Source: Solirubrobacter deserti (lineage in GTDB: Bacteria > Actinomycetota > Thermoleophilia > Solirubrobacterales > Solirubrobacteraceae). From it: a stretch of DNA of 64,000 nt. The notes below the pieces were generated by a model. That model ran no database searches. It was not told where the DNA came from and saw only the letters and a list, made by a program, of their open reading frames with translations. This document shows, piece after piece, positions 15,931-24,942 of the stretch. The stretch lies in contig NZ_QPKJ02000005.1 of assembly GCF_003344625.1 (NCBI RefSeq), forward strand, positions 248,001 through 312,000. Reading direction: 5' to 3'. A program made the translations under genes and the position numbers. Every line of letters starts with the position of its first letter. Within the stretch, counting starts at the first letter, position 1.

Positions 15931-16905
15931 ATGGGACGGACGCTGATCACGGGCGGTGCGGGCTACATCGGCATCGAGCTCGCCGACGAACTGCTGAACG
16001 CCGGGCGCGAGGTGACGGTCCTCGATCGCCTCCTGCACGGCCAGACCGACCGGGCGGACGAGCTGCGTGAGCGCGGCGTCACGGTCATCGAGGGCGACAT
16101 CCGCGACCCGGTGGCGCGCGGCCACGCGCTGAAGGGCGCCGAGGCCGTCGTGCACCTGGCCGCGATCGTCGGTGACCCGGCGTGCGCCCGCGACCCGGAG
16201 CTCGCGCAGGAGGTCAACGTCGACGCGTCCCTCGCGCTCGCCGCCGAGGCGGGCGAAGCGGGCGTCGAGCACTTCGTGATGGCTTCCACGTGCTCGAACT
16301 ACGGGCGCATGGCCGACCCGACGACGCCGATCGACGAGACCGGCGTGCTCGCGCCGGTCAGTCTCTACGCCGAGCAGAAGGTGACCGTCGAGACGCACCT
16401 GCTCTCGCTGGACGCGGCACCGTTCGCGGTCACGTGCCTGCGCTTCGCCACGGTCTACGGCGTCGCGCCGCGGATGCGCTTCGACCTGACCGTCAACGAG
16501 TTCACGCGCGACCTGTGGGCGCAGCGCGAGCTCGAGGTCTTCGGCGAGCAGTTCTGGCGACCCTACGTGCACGTGCGCGACGCCGCGCGCGGCATCCGCA
16601 CCGTGCTCGAGGCGCCGCGCGAGCTGGTCGCCGGCGAGGTGTTCAACGTCGGCGACACGCGCGAGAACTACCGCAAGCTGGACCTCATCGAGCGCATCCG
16701 GGAACAGACCGACAAGGGCACGGTGTCCTTCGTCCAGCGCACGGAGGACCCGCGCGACTACAAGGTCTCCTTCGAGAAGGTCAAGGCGAAGCTCGGCTAC
16801 GAGATCACCAAGACGGTCCCGGAAGGGATCGGCGACCTGCTGGCGGCGCTCGACGCCGGCCGGTTCCCGGACGCCTTCGAGCGCCGCTATCGGAACATCC
16901 CGTGA
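15931..16905 (+). CDS. NAD-dependent epimerase/dehydratase (extended SDR)
   Basis: The product has 324 residues. The Rossmann motif TGGAGYIG is at residues ~7-14, followed by VVHLAAIVGDPACARDPELA. The usual YxxxK appears as YAEQK after a STCSNYG strand, so the catalytic Ser/Thr-Tyr-Lys set is present. FDLTVNEFTRDLW and RPYVHVRDAARGI are typical of NDP-sugar modifying members. It probably makes a dedicated sugar nucleotide for the surface polysaccharide. It overlaps the next epimerase gene by 4 bases (GTGA), so the two are coupled. The exact reaction (epimerisation, dehydration or reduction) is not determinable. Confidence 0.9.
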   Translation: MGRTLITGGAGYIGIELADELLNAGREVTVLDRLLHGQTDRADELRERGVTVIEGDIRDPVARGHALKGAEAVVHLAAIVGDPACARDPELAQEVNVDASLALAAEAGEAGVEHFVMASTCSNYGRMADPTTPIDETGVLAPVSLYAEQKVTVETHLLSLDAAPFAVTCLRFATVYGVAPRMRFDLTVNEFTRDLWAQRELEVFGEQFWRPYVHVRDAARGIRTVLEAPRELVAGEVFNVGDTRENYRKLDLIERIREQTDKGTVSFVQRTEDPRDYKVSFEKVKAKLGYEITKTVPEGIGDLLAALDAGRFPDAFERRYRNIP

Positions 16906-17801
16906 CCCGCGCACTGGTAACCGGCGGCGCCGGGTTCATCGGCTCGCACCTGGTCGACGCGCTGGTCGCGCGCGGGCACGACGTGGCCGTGATCGATCAC
17001 CTGAGCCGTGGCCACACCGACAACCTCGCGGGAGCGCTGGAAACCGGCGTGGAGCTGCACAAGGCCGATGTGACGGACGTGAACTCGATGGTGGCCGCGT
17101 TCCAGGCCTTCCGGCCGGCGGTCGTCTATCACCTCGCCGCGCAGATCGACGTCCGCCGCTCCGTGCAGGACCCGTCGACGGACGCGCACGTGAACGTCGG
17201 CGGGACCGCCGCCGTGCTGGAGGCGGCCCGCGAGGTCGGGGCGCCGCGCGTGATCCTGGCCAGCACCGCGGGCGTCTACGGCGACCCTGAGGTGCTGCCC
17301 ACGCCCGAGCATGCACCGGTGGCGCCACTCAGCCCGTACGGGGCGAGCAAGGCCGCGGCCGAAACGTACATGCAGCTGTTCGAACGCCTGCACGGGCTGT
17401 CGACGCTGTCACTGCGGATGGCCAACGTGTACGGCCCGCGCCAGGACCCGGGCGGCGAGTCGGGCGTGGTCGCGATCTTCGCCGGCGCCGCCCGCGAGGG
17501 CCGCCAGGCGGTCATCTACGGCGACGGCACGCAGACGCGCGACTACGTGCACGTCTCCGACGTCGTCGCCGCGTTCGTGGCCGCCGGGGAGTCCGCGGTC
17601 ACCGGCGCGCTCAACGTGTCGACGGGAAGCGAGACGAGCGTCATGGAGCTCGCCCGGCTGCTCGGCCTGGAGCCCGAGCAGCGTCCGGGCCGGGCCGGCG
17701 AGATCAGCCGCTCGTGCCTGGATCCGAGCCGCGCGGAGCAGGCGCTGGGCTGGCGTGCGCAGGTGCCGCTCGCGGACGCGCTGGCGGACGTCGCGGGCTG
17801 A
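16902..17801 (+). CDS. NAD-dependent epimerase (GalE-like extended SDR)
   Basis: The product has 299 residues. The GTG at 16902 overlaps the stop of the previous epimerase as GTGA. TGGAGFIGSHLVDAL binds NAD; VVYHLAAQIDVRRSVQDP and ILASTAGVYG follow; the catalytic YGASK is in SPYGASKAAAETY. LRMANVYGPRQDP and GDGTQTRDYVHVSDV are typical of UDP-glucose 4-epimerases and dTDP-glucose dehydratase relatives. At 299 residues it is slightly shorter than GalE (about 330). It supplies a sugar nucleotide to the polysaccharide pathway. Confidence 0.92.
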   Translation: MTRALVTGGAGFIGSHLVDALVARGHDVAVIDHLSRGHTDNLAGALETGVELHKADVTDVNSMVAAFQAFRPAVVYHLAAQIDVRRSVQDPSTDAHVNVGGTAAVLEAAREVGAPRVILASTAGVYGDPEVLPTPEHAPVAPLSPYGASKAAAETYMQLFERLHGLSTLSLRMANVYGPRQDPGGESGVVAIFAGAAREGRQAVIYGDGTQTRDYVHVSDVVAAFVAAGESAVTGALNVSTGSETSVMELARLLGLEPEQRPGRAGEISRSCLDPSRAEQALGWRAQVPLADALADVAG

Positions 17802-17810
17802 GCGCTCGCG

Positions 17811-18572
17811 TCAGCGACTTCCCAGGCGCCAGCGCCGCCGGCGGGGCGCGGAAGCGCTCGGCGCGGGCGGCAGCGGCTCGCCCGCGAGGATCGCGGCGGG
17901 CGCCTCGGTGACCATCCAGCGGGCTCGCGGGTGGTCCGTGGCGGCCAGCGCGTCGGCGAGCGTGGCGCGCCCGCCGACCGCGTGCGCGTCGCCCGCGATC
18001 ACGTGCGCGCGGCCCTCCGCGATCAGCGCGTGGCCGAGGGCGCACGCGCGCGAGCGCTTGCCCGCCACCAGGGAGGCCGCCGTGAGCTGGACCAGGACAC
18101 CGCCGTCGACGAGCCGTCCGAGGCGCTCGGGGTCGCGCTGGAAGGTCGGGTTGCGCTCCGGGTGCGCGAGCAGCACGCGGAAGCCGCGTGTGCGGATCCG
18201 GAACAGCAGCTCCTCGAGCACCGGCGGCAACTCGCCGTACGGCGTCTCCACGAGCAGGTCCGTGCCGCCCCCGCCGTAGGACGCGATCCGCAGCGCCTCT
18301 TCGCTCTGGTGCTGCGCCCACACGGCGTCGACCTCGCCGCCGGTGACGATCTCCAGCGCCACGCCGCGCGTCCGCACCGTCTCCTGGAGCGTGGCGACGC
18401 GCCCGGGCAGCTCCTCGACGCGCACGTCCGGGTAGTCGTGGCGCAGATGCGGGGTGGCCGCGATCGTCCGCACGCCGGAGGCCGCGAGGTGCTCGGCCAG
18501 GGCCAGCGCGCCCGCCTCGTCGGACGGGCCGTCGTCGAGCCCTGGCAGCAGGTGCGCGTGTAGGTCGATCAG
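17811..18572 (-). CDS. CpsB/YwqE-type tyrosine-protein phosphatase (PHP fold), probable CTG start
   Basis: The product has about 253 residues, matching the family. Metal-binding PHP motifs: LIDLHAHLLPGLDDGP at the N-terminus, AATPHLRHDYPD, VTGGEVDAVW, VLLAHPERNPTF and VIAGDAHA. No ATG, GTG or TTG in frame lies at the expected position: the frame reads CTG-ATC-GAC exactly where relatives have Met-Ile-Asp. A 5-codon ORF ATG...TGA (18586-18569) ends with its stop overlapping this CTG. The enzyme would dephosphorylate the BY-kinase (31076-32518) of this locus and so control chain polymerisation. Confidence 0.82.
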   Translation of the reverse strand: MIDLHAHLLPGLDDGPSDEAGALALAEHLAASGVRTIAATPHLRHDYPDVRVEELPGRVATLQETVRTRGVALEIVTGGEVDAVWAQHQSEEALRIASYGGGGTDLLVETPYGELPPVLEELLFRIRTRGFRVLLAHPERNPTFQRDPERLGRLVDGGVLVQLTAASLVAGKRSRACALGHALIAEGRAHVIAGDAHAVGGRATLADALAATDHPRARWMVTEAPAAILAGEPLPPAPSASAPRRRRWRLGSR

Positions 18573-18596
18573 GGCTCTGTCAACATCGGGAACGGG

Positions 18597-19745
18597 ATGG
18601 ACGCTACCGAACGCACCCCCGAGATCCCGCTGTTCGACCTGCGGCTGTCCGAGGACGACATCGAGGCGGTGCTCGCGGTGCTGCGCTCGGGCTGGCTGAC
18701 GATGGGGCCGCTGACCGCCGAGTTCGAGCGGACCTTCGCCGAGCACCTGGGCGTCAAGCACGCGGTCGCGGTCTCGTCCTGCACCGCCGCGTTGCACCTG
18801 GCCTACCTGGCCGCGGGCGTCGGGCCGGGCGACGAGGTGATCGTGCCCGCGCTGACCTTCGCCGCGACCGCCGCGGCGGTCGTGTACTGCGGCGCGGACC
18901 CCGTCTTCGCCGACATCGTCGGGCCGCACGAGCTGGCGCTGGACCCGGCGGCCGTCGAGCGCGCGATCACGCCGCGCACGAAGGCGGTCTGCGTCGTGCA
19001 CTTCGCGGGCTATCCCGCCCAGGTCGAAGCCCTGCGCGCGCTGTGCGACGACCGCGGCCTGGCGCTGATCGAGGACGTCGCGCACGCGCCGCACGCGCAC
19101 GTCGGCGGGCGCGCGGTCGGCTCCTTCGGCCTCGCCGGCGCGTTCTCGTTCTTCTCCAACAAGGTGCTGGCCTGCGGCGAGGGCGGCCTGCTGGCCACGG
19201 ACGACGACGCCGTCGCGGCGCTCGCCCGCTCGCGTCGCAGCCACGGCATGACCTCCGGCACGTGGAGCCGCCACACGGGCGAGACGACCACGTACGACGC
19301 CGAGGGCCTGGGCTTCAACTACCGTCTGGACGAGCCGCGCGCCGCGCTGCTGCTGTCGCGCTTCAAGCGCCTGGACGAGGAGACCGCGCGCCGGCGCGCG
19401 CTGACGCGCGCCTACCGTGCCGCGCTGGCGGACGTCGACGGCCTCGTCGTGCCCTACAGCGACGAGGACGTCGAGCGCTCCAGCTGCTACGTGATGCCGG
19501 TGCTGGTCCGCGACGTCGAGCGCCGCGACGCGATCCGGCTGGAGCTGCGCGAGCGCCACGGCGTGCAGACGTCGATCTTCTATCCGGCGGTGCACGAGTT
19601 CACCGCCTACCGCGAGCGCTACCGCGCCGAGTCGCTGCCGCATACCGAGCACGCGGCGCGCGCGGAGATCACGATCCCGCTCCACATGGCGATGGACGCC
19701 GCCGCGCAGGAACGCGTGGTGGCCGCGCTCGAGGACACCGTGTGA
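18597..19745 (+). CDS. DegT/DnrJ/EryC1/StrS aminotransferase, copy 1
   Basis: The product has 382 residues, a normal length. SGWLTMGPLTAEFE, SSCTAALHLAYLA, GDEVIVPALTFAATAAAV and FSFFSNKVLACGEGG are present; the Lys in SNK is the expected PLP Schiff-base lysine. ALIEDVAHA supplies the Asp that pairs with the pyridine nitrogen, and GFNYRLDEPRAAL is the late family motif. It transfers an amino group to a keto-sugar nucleotide. A GTGA overlap couples it to a second, clearly related copy. The N-terminus starts only 24 bases from the divergent phosphatase start. Confidence 0.93.
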   Translation: MDATERTPEIPLFDLRLSEDDIEAVLAVLRSGWLTMGPLTAEFERTFAEHLGVKHAVAVSSCTAALHLAYLAAGVGPGDEVIVPALTFAATAAAVVYCGADPVFADIVGPHELALDPAAVERAITPRTKAVCVVHFAGYPAQVEALRALCDDRGLALIEDVAHAPHAHVGGRAVGSFGLAGAFSFFSNKVLACGEGGLLATDDDAVAALARSRRSHGMTSGTWSRHTGETTTYDAEGLGFNYRLDEPRAALLLSRFKRLDEETARRRALTRAYRAALADVDGLVVPYSDEDVERSSCYVMPVLVRDVERRDAIRLELRERHGVQTSIFYPAVHEFTAYRERYRAESLPHTEHAARAEITIPLHMAMDAAAQERVVAALEDTV

Positions 19746-20872
19746 GCTGGAGCATCCCCCTGACGGACGTCGTCGTCACCGAGGAGGACCTCGCCGCGGC
19801 GCGCGCCTGCCTGGAGTCCGGCTGGCTGACGATGGGCCCCCGCACGGGTGCGTTCGAGCGCGCGATGGCCGAGTGGCACGGCGTGCCGCACGCGATCGCG
19901 GTGTCCAGCGGCACGGCGGCGCTGCACCTCGCGTGCCGCGCGCTCGGGCTCGGCCCGGGCGACGAGGTGATCGTCCCGGCGTTCACCTTCCTGGCCAGCG
20001 CCGGCTGTGTGCGCTACTGCGGCGCGACCCCGGTGCTCGCCGACGTCGTCTCGCCGGACCGCCCGAACCTCGATCCCGCCGACGTGGAACGCCGCATCAC
20101 CCCGCGCACGCGCGCCGTGATCGCCGTGCACATGTGGGGGTACCCGGCCGACATCCCCGCGCTCCGGGCGCTGTGCGAGGCGCACGGGCTGGCACTGATC
20201 GAGGACGCCGCGCAGGCGATCGGCGCGCACGTCGACGGCGACGCGCTCGCCGGCGCCGCGGGCGCGCTCGGCTGCCTCTCGTTCTTCTCCAAGAAGCAGC
20301 TCTCCGTGGGCGAGGGCGGCATGGTGCTCACCCACGACGACGGGCTGGCCGCCTCCGTGCGGTCGCTGCGCTCGCACGCGATGACGTCCGGCACATGGGA
20401 CCGGCACACCGGCCGCCAGGAGTCCTATGACGTCGTCGACTTCGGCTTCAACTACCGCATGGACGAGCTGCGAGCGGCGTTCGGCCTCGCGCGCCTGGGC
20501 CGGCTGCGGGACGAGATCGAGCACCGACGCGCCGCGGTCCGCGGGTACCGGGAGCGGCTGTCCGGGGTGCCCGGCGTGACCCTCGTGTGGGACGAAGCCG
20601 CGGTCGCGGCCGGCTCGCACTTCGCGTTCGCGGTGCTGTTCGCGGACCGCGACGCGCGCGTGCGCGCACGCGACCGACTCGCCGGACGCGGGATCCAGAC
20701 CACGCGCTACCCCGTCCTGCACGCGCTCTCGGAGTACGCGCCGTTCGCGGCCTACGGCACGCTGCCGGCCGCCGAGACGGCCGCGGACCACCACCTGGCG
20801 CTCCCGCTGTCCGCCCGCACGTCCGAGGCGGACCTGGACGCCGTCTGCGCGGCGGTGAGTGCGGCGGCATGA
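19742..20872 (+). CDS. DegT/DnrJ/EryC1/StrS aminotransferase, copy 2
   Basis: The product has 376 residues with a GTG at 19742 overlapping the stop of copy 1. It follows copy 1 almost motif for motif: SGWLTMGPRTGAFE, SSGTAALHLACRA, GDEVIVPAFTFLASAG, ALIEDAAQAIGAH, LSFFSKKQLSVGEGG (PLP Lys) and GFNYRMDELRAAF. The pair looks like a tandem duplication that has diverged; different acceptor sugars or two successive amino transfers are possible. The next gene (FkbM methyltransferase) starts inside its stop codon. Confidence 0.93.
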   Translation: MSWSIPLTDVVVTEEDLAAARACLESGWLTMGPRTGAFERAMAEWHGVPHAIAVSSGTAALHLACRALGLGPGDEVIVPAFTFLASAGCVRYCGATPVLADVVSPDRPNLDPADVERRITPRTRAVIAVHMWGYPADIPALRALCEAHGLALIEDAAQAIGAHVDGDALAGAAGALGCLSFFSKKQLSVGEGGMVLTHDDGLAASVRSLRSHAMTSGTWDRHTGRQESYDVVDFGFNYRMDELRAAFGLARLGRLRDEIEHRRAAVRGYRERLSGVPGVTLVWDEAAVAAGSHFAFAVLFADRDARVRARDRLAGRGIQTTRYPVLHALSEYAPFAAYGTLPAAETAADHHLALPLSARTSEADLDAVCAAVSAAA

Positions 20873-21735
20873 GCGAGTACGAACGCCGCACCGGCGGACC
20901 GACCGACGTCCTGCGCCACGCCTATCGGGTCGTCGGCGCGCCCCGGCTGCGGCACGTGGACGCAGCGGTGCGCCGCGGCTACCTCGAGTGGCAGCGCTGG
21001 CGGTTCGCCACGCTGCTGGCCTCGGACCTGCCGAGCTACCGGGCCTTCCGGCGCGCGGACGGGCGCGGGAAGACGCACGCCGCGACGGAGCGGGTGCGCC
21101 TCAAGCCCTTGGGTGGCCGGGCGGTGGAGCTGCGGCCCGGGACCAGCGACGCGCAGATGCTGCGCGAGACCTTCCGCGACAACGTGCACCGCCCGTCGCG
21201 GGCGCGCGTGCGGACGATCGTCGACGTCGGCGCCAACATCGGGATCACGGTCGCCGACAACGCGCTGCGCCACCCGGAGGCGCGGATCGTCGCTGTCGAG
21301 CTCGACGCGGGCAACGTCGAGCTCGCCCGGCGCAACACGGCCGAGTGGGCGGACCGCGTCGAGCTGCATCACGGCGCGGCGTGGACCGAGGACGGCCAGG
21401 TGAGCTACGTGAACGAGCGCGGACTCGAGTTCGGCTTCTACATCGACGAAGGCGGCGAAGGGCACGCGCCGGCGTTCTCGATGGACACGATCCTGGGCTT
21501 CGTGCCCGCCGGTGAGCGCATCGACTTCCTCAAGATGGACGTCGAGGGCGTCGAGGCGCAGCTGCTCACGCCGTCGGCGCCGCACTGGATCGATCGCGTC
21601 GACGAGATCGCCCTGCAGGTGCACCACGACTACACGATCGAGGACTGCGTGCGCGACCTGAGCGCGCTGGGCTTCACGGCGAGCGCCGATGCGCGGCGGA
21701 TGGACTTCGTCCGCGGTCAGCGCTCCGCGGCCTGA
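20869..21735 (+). CDS. FkbM-family methyltransferase
   Basis: The product has 288 residues. The ATG at 20869 overlaps the previous stop as ATGA. The SAM-binding motif I is TIVDVGANIGITV, with VAVELDAGNVELARRN after it; the FkbM signature DFLKMDVEGVEAQLL is near residue 220. The N-terminal ~75 residues are unrelated to the core and rich in Arg. It probably O-methylates a sugar or the growing glycan. Its 3' end overlaps the convergent nucleotidyltransferase by 19 bases. Confidence 0.92.
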   Translation: MSEYERRTGGPTDVLRHAYRVVGAPRLRHVDAAVRRGYLEWQRWRFATLLASDLPSYRAFRRADGRGKTHAATERVRLKPLGGRAVELRPGTSDAQMLRETFRDNVHRPSRARVRTIVDVGANIGITVADNALRHPEARIVAVELDAGNVELARRNTAEWADRVELHHGAAWTEDGQVSYVNERGLEFGFYIDEGGEGHAPAFSMDTILGFVPAGERIDFLKMDVEGVEAQLLTPSAPHWIDRVDEIALQVHHDYTIEDCVRDLSALGFTASADARRMDFVRGQRSAA

Positions 21736-22460
21736 CCCGTCTCCTCGCCCAGCAGCCGGTGTCGCACGCGATCGAACTCCTGCATCGCCCGCTCGTAGTC
21801 GTCGTGGCGGCCGAGGTCGAGCCAATACGCGTCCGGCCGGTGCGCCCGGACCTCCTCACCTGCGTCGATCAGCCGCAGGATCAGGTCCGGGAAGTCCAGC
21901 CGGACCTCCGGCTCGATGTGCTCGAGCACGCGCGGATGGAAGGCGTAGATGCCCATCGAGGCCTCGTAGTAGAGCGTGGGCTTCTCGGTGTAGTCCGTCA
22001 CGCGGCGGTCGTCGCCGACGTCCTGGAAGTGCATGACGCCGAGCGAGACCTCGATCGTGCGGCTGGTGGTGGCGATCGTCGCCGCCGCGTCCGACTCGCG
22101 ATGGTCGGCCATCAGCGCTTCGTAGGACATGTCGGTGAGGATGTCGCCGTTCATCACCAGGAACGAGTCGTCGAGGTCTTCGATCAGCCGCAGCGCGCCG
22201 ACCGTGCCGAGCGGCACGCGCTCGCGGAAGTAGCTGATCCGCAGGCCGTAGCTGCTGCCGTCACCGCAGAAGGCCTCGATCAGCTCGGCGAGGTAGCCCG
22301 TCGCGATCGTGACGTGCTCGACGCCCGCGCGCCGGAGCTGTCGCAGGACGATGTCCAGCACCGGCCGGTCCTTGACCGGCATCAGCGGCTTCGGGATCAC
22401 GGCCGTGTAGGGGCGCAGGCGTACGCCTTCGCCGCCCGCGAGCACCACTGCGCGGCGCAT
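21717..22460 (-). CDS. sugar-1-phosphate nucleotidyltransferase
   Basis: The product has 247 residues. The N-terminal VVLAGGEGVRLRPYTAVIPK followed by PLMPVKDRPV is the NTP-transferase signature (GGxGxRLxP....PKP). FLVMNGDILTD provides the metal-binding Asp, and YTEKPTLYYEASMGIYAF is the sugar-binding stretch. There is no left-handed beta-helix tail, so it is a short form like glucose- or mannose-1-phosphate transferases. It activates a sugar for the polysaccharide locus. It lies on the opposite strand to its neighbours, with its start 20 bases from the flippase start. Confidence 0.92.
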   Translation of the reverse strand: MRRAVVLAGGEGVRLRPYTAVIPKPLMPVKDRPVLDIVLRQLRRAGVEHVTIATGYLAELIEAFCGDGSSYGLRISYFRERVPLGTVGALRLIEDLDDSFLVMNGDILTDMSYEALMADHRESDAAATIATTSRTIEVSLGVMHFQDVGDDRRVTDYTEKPTLYYEASMGIYAFHPRVLEHIEPEVRLDFPDLILRLIDAGEEVRAHRPDAYWLDLGRHDDYERAMQEFDRVRHRLLGEETGQAAER

Positions 22461-22480
22461 CGCGCTAGTTCCGGGGGTGG

Positions 22481-23941
22481 GTGTCGGTCACGGCTGCGTC
22501 CACGGTGGTGCGGTACGTGACCGGCGCTCGCACGATCGCTCGCAACGCGCTGGTCGTCTCGGCCGCCCAGGTCCTGGGCAAGTTGGCGTCGCTCGGATTC
22601 TACGTGGCGATGGCGCGCGTGCTCGGCGAACAGGGCTTCGGTGCCTACACGTTCGCGCTCGCGCTCGCCCAGGTGACGACGATCTTCGCCAGCTTCGGCA
22701 TCGACGAGTGGACCGGGAAGACGGTCGCGCGCGACCCGCAGGCCGCGCCGCGGCTGATCACGGACGGCCTGCTGGTCAAGGCCGTCGTCGGCGTCGCGGG
22801 CTGCGTCGCGGCGGTGCTGTTCACGCGGATCGGGGGGTACTCGGCGTCCGTCCAGGCGGCGGTCGCGCTGCTGGCGCTCGGCACGCTCGCCGAGCTGTTC
22901 ATGAACACGTTCAACGCGACCTTCCAGGGGCTCGACGATCTGCGCTGGCCCGCGGCGGCGGCGATGATCGAGCGGGCCGCGATCGGCATCTTCGGCATCG
23001 TCGCGCTGCTGGCGGGCGCCGGGATCGTGGTGGTCGCGGCGATCTACCTCGCGTGCGCGCTGGCCGCGGCCGCGCTCGTCGCCGCGCGCCTGGCGGCGGT
23101 CGGCGTCCGCCCCGAGCGGTCGCCTTCAGCGGCGCGCTCGTTCGCGCTGGTGAAGATGACGTTCACGATCGGCCTGACCATCCTGCTCAACACGGCGCTG
23201 TTCCGGATCGACACCGTGCTGCTGTCGGTCATCAAGGACAACGCCGCCGTCGGCTTCTACGGCGCGGCGTATCGCCTGCTCGAGAGCCCGCTGTTCGTGG
23301 CCTACGCGTTGACCGGCGCGCTGCTGCCGTCGCTGTCACGCGCGTCGCGGACCAGCAGCCCGCCGGTCGGCGAGTACGTGACGACGGGCCTGAAGCTCAT
23401 CCTGTGCCTGATGGCGCCGCTCGGGACGGCGTACGCGCTGCTCGCCGAGCCGCTGGTGGACCTCGTGTACGGCAGCGACTACGCCCCCGCGATCCCGGCG
23501 GTGCGGTTGCTGGGCGGCGCCGCGGCGCTGTACGGCGTGGGCTACTTCGCCTCGTTGGTCCTGATCGCCCAGGGGCGGCAACGGATCCTGCCGGTGGTGG
23601 TCGCGGGCGTGCTGGCGTTCAACGTCGTCGCGAACCTGATCCTGATCCCGTCGCTGTCGTTCCGAGGCGCGGCCCTGGTCACCTCGCTGTCGGAGCTGCT
23701 GCTGGCCGCGGCGTTCCTGGTCTACGTGGTGCGCGTGGTCGGGCGCCTGCCCGCCGGCCGGATCCTGAGCGGGCCGCTCGCGGGCTGTGCGGCGATCGCG
23801 CTCGTGGTGCTGCTGATCGGGCCCACGGTCGCGGCGCTGATCGTCGCGCCGGTGGTGTACGTCGCGGTGCTGGTCGCCGTCGAGCGCTGGCGCTACCCGG
23901 AGGACGCCCGCCGCGTGTGGGCGACGCTGCGCCGCTCCTAG
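22481..23941 (+). CDS. polysaccharide flippase (Wzx / MOP superfamily)
   Basis: The product has 486 residues with a GTG at 22481. About 12-14 hydrophobic segments cover the length. The N-terminal VVSAAQVLGKLASLGFYVAM followed by ARVLGEQGFGAYTFALALAQ is typical of Wzx-like flippases, and FRIDTVLLSVIKDNAAVGFY followed by GAAYRLLE is the central family motif. It would move lipid-linked repeat units across the membrane. The start is 20 bases from the divergent nucleotidyltransferase ATG, and the 3' end overlaps the convergent glycosyltransferase by 4 bases. Confidence 0.92.
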   Translation: MSVTAASTVVRYVTGARTIARNALVVSAAQVLGKLASLGFYVAMARVLGEQGFGAYTFALALAQVTTIFASFGIDEWTGKTVARDPQAAPRLITDGLLVKAVVGVAGCVAAVLFTRIGGYSASVQAAVALLALGTLAELFMNTFNATFQGLDDLRWPAAAAMIERAAIGIFGIVALLAGAGIVVVAAIYLACALAAAALVAARLAAVGVRPERSPSAARSFALVKMTFTIGLTILLNTALFRIDTVLLSVIKDNAAVGFYGAAYRLLESPLFVAYALTGALLPSLSRASRTSSPPVGEYVTTGLKLILCLMAPLGTAYALLAEPLVDLVYGSDYAPAIPAVRLLGGAAALYGVGYFASLVLIAQGRQRILPVVVAGVLAFNVVANLILIPSLSFRGAALVTSLSELLLAAAFLVYVVRVVGRLPAGRILSGPLAGCAAIALVVLLIGPTVAALIVAPVVYVAVLVAVERWRYPEDARRVWATLRRS

Positions 23942-24891
23942 GGCAGCCGCTTGCGCAGCTTCTTGCGCAGCTGCCCGATGAGCAGGTCGACGTGCTGGCG
24001 TGTCCGCGGCCCTTCGACGGGACGCAGCACGGCGGCCGGGATCGGGCGGCGGTATTCGGCCACGTCCCCGCGCTGGGTCCAGGCCTCGCGGATGCCCTGC
24101 AGCCACGCCTTGTGATGGCCGAGGTAGGTTGCGTCGACCAGATCGAAGACGGCGTGGAACGCCATCCGCGGCACGGCCATGGCCACGGGATACCGCAGCC
24201 ACAGGTGCCACTGGTTGTTGCGGGTGCGCAGCTGCAGCGTGCGCGCCGAGGCCGGCTTGCGCGACAGCGGGCGCAGATGGTCGAAGGGCGCGTCCGGGAA
24301 GTACCGGGTCTCCCAGCCGGCGCCGGCGAGCCGCACGGTGACGTCGATCTCCGAGAGCGTGAAGAAGTACGGCGCGAAGAAGCCTCCGACCTCCAGGAAC
24401 GGCGTGCGCCGCACCATGCAGCAGCCCTCGGCGAAGAAGTAGCAGTCCATCCCCTCGGCCGGCGCGCCCGGACGGCCGCGACGGAACCACCAGTCGAACG
24501 AGCCGAGCTCCGTCGACACCAGGATCTCGCCGGAGTCCGGGTCGACGTCCCGGACCAGGCCCGTCGCGACGCCGAGACGATCGTTGGCCTCGAACGCGGC
24601 CACCAGGCGCTCGACCGCGCCGGGGCACGGGTGCGAGTCGTCGTCGAGCATCACGATCAGCTCGTTGCGGGCGGCCTCCGCGCCCAGGTTGCGGCCGGCG
24701 GCGCCCAGGTTGGGGACCGGCACCAGCCGGACCGGCTCGCCGAACGCCTGGACCGCTTCGGCGCTGCCGTCGGAGGAGGAGTCGGCGACGATGATCTCGT
24801 CGAAGACGTCGAGGCGGAGCAACTCCTCGAGCACCCCCACGAGCCGCTCTTTGCGGTTGTGGGACAGGATCACGGCGGTCACGGGCTCCAT
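23938..24891 (-). CDS. glycosyltransferase family 2
   Basis: The product has 317 residues, starting at MEPVTAVILSHNRKERL (ATG 24891). The GT-A fold has IIVADSSSDGSAEAV and the DxD-type metal motif in LIVMLDDDSHPC. FFAEGCCMVRRTPFLEVGGF is the acceptor-side motif of rhamnosyl/galactofuranosyl-type GT2s. The C-terminal ~80 residues are basic and membrane-peripheral. A TAGCCT box lies 10 bases before the start. It is divergent from the next GT2 gene, separated by 51 bases holding both promoters. Confidence 0.92.
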   Translation of the reverse strand: MEPVTAVILSHNRKERLVGVLEELLRLDVFDEIIVADSSSDGSAEAVQAFGEPVRLVPVPNLGAAGRNLGAEAARNELIVMLDDDSHPCPGAVERLVAAFEANDRLGVATGLVRDVDPDSGEILVSTELGSFDWWFRRGRPGAPAEGMDCYFFAEGCCMVRRTPFLEVGGFFAPYFFTLSEIDVTVRLAGAGWETRYFPDAPFDHLRPLSRKPASARTLQLRTRNNQWHLWLRYPVAMAVPRMAFHAVFDLVDATYLGHHKAWLQGIREAWTQRGDVAEYRRPIPAAVLRPVEGPRTRQHVDLLIGQLRKKLRKRLP

Positions 24892-24942
24892 CACGCAGGC
24901 AAGGCTAGCCGCCGGTGGAGCGCCGCTAGTGTTAGTCCGCGC

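Noticed and set aside
18573..19685. Upstream extension of the phosphatase frame
   Set aside because: It is antisense to the first DegT aminotransferase and has shadow composition; the CpsB family begins at the CTG at 18572.
22477..24890. Very long plus-strand frame through flippase and GT2
   Set aside because: It overlaps the flippase in another frame and is antisense to the GT2; the real GT2 in that frame begins at 24943.
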